Assembly: GCA_016716885.1 (NCBI GenBank) | Contig: JADJUV010000032.1 | Span: 1-64,000 of the forward strand | Direction: 5' to 3' | Length of the DNA: 64,000 nt | From: Candidatus Trichofilum aggregatum | GTDB lineage: Bacteria > Chloroflexota > Anaerolineae > Promineifilales > Promineifilaceae | Part shown: in pieces, positions 60,926 to 64,000 of the stretch | Layout: each line of letters opens with the position of its first letter | How positions within the stretch are numbered: position 1 is the first letter of the stretch | Position numbers and translations under genes: made by a program | Notes under the pieces: generated by a model | What the model was told of the DNA's origin: nothing | The model's database searches: none | What the model saw: the letters and a program-made list of their open reading frames with translations, nothing else

Positions 60926-60944
60926 ATACTTTTCAGCACCGTTC

Positions 60945-62936
60945 ATGTCTGTTAACCATCGCGCTCCCTTTATCCTGATTCTGATACTGCTGTTAGCGGC
61001 CGCGTTACGTTTTATCAGCCTCAACCAGACGCCACCCGGCCTTTGGTTTGACGAAGCCTGGGTGGCTGTGCAGGCTCGTGATCTTGGTTCTGAGGCCCTG
61101 GGGTTCCCTCTCTATTTCCCGGCTGACTTTGGCGGTATGCATCCGGCGATTGTCTACCTGACAGCCCTTAGCAACCCGCTATTTGATAATCACCCTTATG
61201 CCATTCGTTATGCCACGGCCGCGGCCGCGCTGTTTAGCCTCGTCTTAGCTTACATTGCCTGGAAAGCCATTTGGAAACTGGCCCCACAAACTCCAGGTGG
61301 GGGCATAACGGCTTCCTTGTTCAGTGCGTTTATCCTGGCAATTACCTTGCCTTATCTCATCTTGACCCGCCTGGGTTTTGAGCCGGTGTTACCGGCCTTG
61401 CCCGCCTGTCTGGCTTTTTGGGGGTTGGCTCAAGCCATCCGTACCCAGAAAAAAGCCTGGTACATCCTGACAGGCTGTGCTGTCGGGTTGGCTCTTTACA
61501 GCCATACCTCTGGGCGTTTTGTCTCTGTGGCTGTTACCGTAGCCGTTTTTTGGCTCTTATTTATAACTACAGAGCGGCGCTCCTTGATAACGGGCTGGTT
61601 TCTTATTGCGGGTACAGCGCTGGTTATGGCGTTGCCGCTCTTGCTTTATTTTGGTCGCGACTGGGAATTGTTTTTAAGCCGGGCGGCCGTGACCTCCTAC
61701 AACACGCTGGGACCCGGCTCGCCATCCGTCCCTCTGGCACTCGCCAGGAATCTATTTCGTACGGTGATGGGACTTTTCTGGCCCGGGTTTGGGGATATTT
61801 TGGTACGGCACAATTTGCCGGGACGCCCCGTGTTTGACCCGTTTCTGGCGGTGTTGTTGGGTGTGGGTGTGGTCTGGTTAATCAGCCACCCGCGCTGGCG
61901 GCATTCGGCTTTGTTATTGTCTTGGGCCGGAGCCATGCTCATACCGGTTATCTTAACGGATGGTGCACCCACTTATACTCGCATGATGGGGGCGATACCG
62001 GCTCTGGCAGGCATTGCCGGTGGTGGGGCGCTCTTCTTGGTCCAACGGCTCAAAAGTCGGCCCCAACTGGCCTGGTTAATCCTGGGTTTGGGCCTGTTAT
62101 ATAGTCTGGGCATGACGGGGGTGGATTATTTTGGCCGCTGGAGCCAGCAGCCGGGTTTGTTTGAGGCGTTTCAGGTAGGAGACTGGGAAGCGGCCGCGTT
62201 GGCCCAGGCCCAATTGTCACAGGGGCCGGTCTATCTGGCCCCCGATATGGTTCACCTGGGGCGACCGACGTTTGATTTGCTGTTACGCGGCCGCGATGTG
62301 CGCCGCTTCACCACCCCGACTTGCCTGCCCTACGAAGACCGCCCCAGCCAACCGCTCACCTATGTGATAGATGCGCTTCAGGCACCCACCATCGCCCAAT
62401 CCCTGAGTCAGCAGTTTCCCACCGCCCAAACCGAGGCGCTCATTAACCCCAATGATGGGGGAACGCTGTTTCAGCTTGTGACCGTGCCCCGGAACGCGGC
62501 CGCGACACCCCCCACGCATCTCGTTCAGGCCGACTTCGGCCCCATGACCCTCATCGGTTATGAGCTTTTAGCCCCTACCCTCGCGCCAGGGTCTACCATC
62601 ACCGTGCGCCTTTACTGGCAAAGCAATGCCCCCATCCCCAGCGACAACACGATTTTTCTCCACCTGTATCCTGCTGGGGCCACCGAGGTTGCGCCGCTGG
62701 CCCAACACGATGGCGCACCCTGTGCAGGCAGTTACCCCACCTCTCGTTGGCACAGCGCCGAAACCGTCAGCGATGATCACCCATTGATCCTGCCCACCGA
62801 TTTTGTCGGCGAGAATTTGATGATCGCCGTGGGTGTTTACACCTGGCCTACCCTGGAACGCCTGCCGTTGACTGCTGGCTCCGGGGTGTTACCTGACAAC
62901 CGCTTCGTTTTAACCACCCTCAGTTTGGAGCCGTGA
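60945..62936 (+). CDS. Multi-pass membrane glycosyltransferase-like protein (GT39/ArnT-like, GT-C fold)
   Basis: 663 residues. An N-terminal helix (FILILILLLAAALRFISLNQ) leads to GLWFDEAWVAVQARDLGSEA, the D-E motif of GT-C mannosyl/arabinosyl transferases (Asp-Glu in the first loop). About nine more membrane helices follow to residue 400 (VALIYSHTSG-like region GLALYSHTSGRFVSVAVTVA). The last 230 residues are outside, with a beta-sandwich part (LVQADFGPMTLIGYELLAP). It probably transfers a sugar from a polyprenyl phosphate to an envelope acceptor. The family is likely, but the sugar and acceptor are unknown. Confidence 0.8.
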   Translation: MSVNHRAPFILILILLLAAALRFISLNQTPPGLWFDEAWVAVQARDLGSEALGFPLYFPADFGGMHPAIVYLTALSNPLFDNHPYAIRYATAAAALFSLVLAYIAWKAIWKLAPQTPGGGITASLFSAFILAITLPYLILTRLGFEPVLPALPACLAFWGLAQAIRTQKKAWYILTGCAVGLALYSHTSGRFVSVAVTVAVFWLLFITTERRSLITGWFLIAGTALVMALPLLLYFGRDWELFLSRAAVTSYNTLGPGSPSVPLALARNLFRTVMGLFWPGFGDILVRHNLPGRPVFDPFLAVLLGVGVVWLISHPRWRHSALLLSWAGAMLIPVILTDGAPTYTRMMGAIPALAGIAGGGALFLVQRLKSRPQLAWLILGLGLLYSLGMTGVDYFGRWSQQPGLFEAFQVGDWEAAALAQAQLSQGPVYLAPDMVHLGRPTFDLLLRGRDVRRFTTPTCLPYEDRPSQPLTYVIDALQAPTIAQSLSQQFPTAQTEALINPNDGGTLFQLVTVPRNAAATPPTHLVQADFGPMTLIGYELLAPTLAPGSTITVRLYWQSNAPIPSDNTIFLHLYPAGATEVAPLAQHDGAPCAGSYPTSRWHSAETVSDDHPLILPTDFVGENLMIAVGVYTWPTLERLPLTAGSGVLPDNRFVLTTLSLEP

Positions 62937-63240
62937 TCATCACCAACCGTTTTTATGGGGCGCGGCCGCGTTAGCCAGTCAAACCGGCTAAAGCCGTTAC
63001 TACGAACCAAGACCGGTGCAGTAGTACCTTACGAGTTAAATTCTTGTACAGTTGGCAAGAAGTTTAACCGCAGATTGGGGGGATTAACGCAGATTCTTTA
63101 ATCAGCGAAAATCTGCGTTAATCTGCGGATAAATTTTCTGGTTTATCCAGGTTAGGGGTTACGACTATCGTTGATTGGCATGATCAATCTCACTAACAGC
63201 GTTGCCTGGCAATGGGTATCCTGTAGGTTGGGATTATTCT
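62937..63240. other. Intergenic stretch with repeats
   Basis: No gene. A GCGGCCGC octamer at about 62962, a half palindromic element (AACCGGCTAAAGCCGTTACTA at 62978) and the CGCAGATTAACG repeat at 63068-63128. Upstream of 63241 no clear promoter was seen. Confidence 0.65.
63068..63128. repeat. CGCAGATTAACG inverted repeat, copy 2
   Basis: CCGCAGATTGGGGGGATTAAC and GCAGATT, then AATCAGCGAAAATCTGCGTT and AATCTGCGG. A weaker copy lies at 50693. Confidence 0.7.
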
Positions 63241-64000
63241 ATGGATACTCTGGCTCTCTTCTTTGAACGTAATATCGTTGTTATCTACTTCTTCTACGGT
63301 CTAGCCTTTTTCAGCATGGGGTTGGCTGTCTGGCTGGAATCCGGGCGCACGGCTGAATTCCGCATGGCACGGGCGATGGGGCCATTGGCTGGTTTTGGCA
63401 TTGTGCATGGTTTGCACGAATGGTTTGAGATGTTTCAACGGTTGGGCCGGGCCAATGCCACCAATGTGCCTGAGTGGTTATTGTTGGATGAGTTGCGGGT
63501 TATCCATCTGGCCCTCTCCTTTATCCTGCTCATCATTTTTGGGATGCGGCTCATTTACTATAGCCGGGTCGAAGATGTCAGCCACAAGCACAAGGGTAAC
63601 CAATATCTCGTCACGTTGGCCGCCTCGGTCCTCATTATGGTTTGGGTGTTGAGTGTGGGTCTTACCTGGTGGATTTATCACCCTACCCCCGAGGCTTTCC
63701 TTAATGCGGTTGATGCTCTGACTCGGTATATTCTGGGGATTCCGGGGGCTTTGTTGGCGGCCTGGGCAATTGTCTTGGAGCAGAATACGTTTAGCCTGCG
63801 GGGGATGTCGGTGACGGGGCGGGATTTGTTGCGGGCGGCGTTGGCTCTCTTCTTTTATGGGGTTGTGGGGCAGGCTTTTCCCAAGGAGAGTTTCCTTTTT
63901 CCCTCAAATACGATTAACGGCGATTTTTTTGCCACGACGTTTGGCATTCCGATTCAGTTATTTCGGGCGTTGACGGCGGGTTTGATGGCGATTTTTGTTA
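63241..64000 (+). CDS. Multi-pass membrane protein, N-terminal part (cut by window end)
   Basis: The frame is open from ATG 63241 to the last base, giving 253 residues. Helices: NIVVIYFFYGLAFFSMGLAV, MGPLAGFGIVHGLHEWFEMF, LALSFILLIIFGMRLIYYS, TLAASVLIMVWVLSVGLTWW, ILGIPGALLAAWAIVLEQNT and ALALFFYGVVGQAFPKE. Such seven-helix-like sensor domains occur at the front of histidine kinases and GGDEF proteins; the His-rich HGLHEWFE segment is consistent. No kinase part is visible, since the window ends, so this is a guess. Confidence 0.6.
   Translation, partial: MDTLALFFERNIVVIYFFYGLAFFSMGLAVWLESGRTAEFRMARAMGPLAGFGIVHGLHEWFEMFQRLGRANATNVPEWLLLDELRVIHLALSFILLIIFGMRLIYYSRVEDVSHKHKGNQYLVTLAASVLIMVWVLSVGLTWWIYHPTPEAFLNAVDALTRYILGIPGALLAAWAIVLEQNTFSLRGMSVTGRDLLRAALALFFYGVVGQAFPKESFLFPSNTINGDFFATTFGIPIQLFRALTAGLMAIFV

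Larger units (their letters stand above)
60454..60944. other. Intergenic stretch holding two 58-bp palindromes and a nested repeat
   Basis: No gene. From left: palindromic element (60495-60600), nested inverted repeat (60664-60803) and a second palindromic element (60820-60925). Confidence 0.75.

Overview
The window looks like chromosome from a member of the Chloroflexota (Anaerolineae or Ardenticatenia type). This is an inference from gene content and style, not from a marker tree: GAF/PAS histidine kinases, secreted proteins with Thr-Pro-rich linkers, a PknB-like kinase with an extracytoplasmic domain, PD40 propellers, and about 54% GC with many short intergenic palindromes. No rRNA, CRISPR array, phage or complete insertion sequence was seen.

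Layout. 1-3.2 kb: remnants of a two-component cluster (broken histidine kinase, two receiver proteins) and a frameshifted CocE-type hydrolase. 3.4-6.1 kb: PIG-L deacetylase, then moaC and a moaD-moaE fusion (molybdopterin synthesis) and a MazG-like protein. 6.1-10 kb: helix-hairpin-helix membrane protein, fabF, rnc and an RmlD-like reductase. 10.1-16.3 kb: receiver protein and large hybrid-sensor kinase, AlaX-type editing protein, Crp/Fnr regulator, quinone oxidoreductase. 16.4-21.7 kb: three secreted carbohydrate-related proteins. 22-28 kb: left-handed beta-helix protein, PncC-like/nucleotidyltransferase fusion, PqqB-like hydrolase, broken HNH nuclease, DinB protein, membrane-anchored propeller. 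28-34.8 kb: GNAT, RidA, OmpR-type two-component pair, Nudix, AIM24-like protein, winged-helix AAA ATPase. 35-44.4 kb: gyrA, tRNA-Leu, tig-clpP, two surface proteins, a small membrane protein, tRNA-Pro. 44.4-50.7 kb: CPBP protease, YbjN-like protein, DEDD exonuclease-like/TPR protein, a 21-bp minisatellite, Ser/Thr kinase. 51-58.9 kb: catalytically degenerate tyrosine recombinase, enoyl-CoA hydratase, ftsH, amidase and L,D-transpeptidase. 59-64 kb: argH, GT39-like membrane protein, and the start of a multi-pass membrane protein cut by the window edge.

The most striking signal is not a gene. The octamer GCGGCCGC, usually inside CGCGGCCGCG, occurs about 100 times by hand count, against roughly 2 expected from base composition. 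It lies mostly inside genes, like the HIP1 palindrome of cyanobacteria but with a different sequence. Over this lie several families of intergenic palindromic repeats: a composite element of about 240 bp with a variable hairpin, 58-bp palindromes with conserved flanks, 61-bp elements nested in another repeat, and short-unit arrays facing their own reverse complement. One 21-bp tandem array has its unit variants in mirror order.

At least eight loci need single-base indels to restore a family-length protein, several in G runs and one in fabF, which is normally essential. Sequencing error is a serious alternative to true pseudogenes for these. Coordinates of frameshifted genes cover the whole reconstructed gene.
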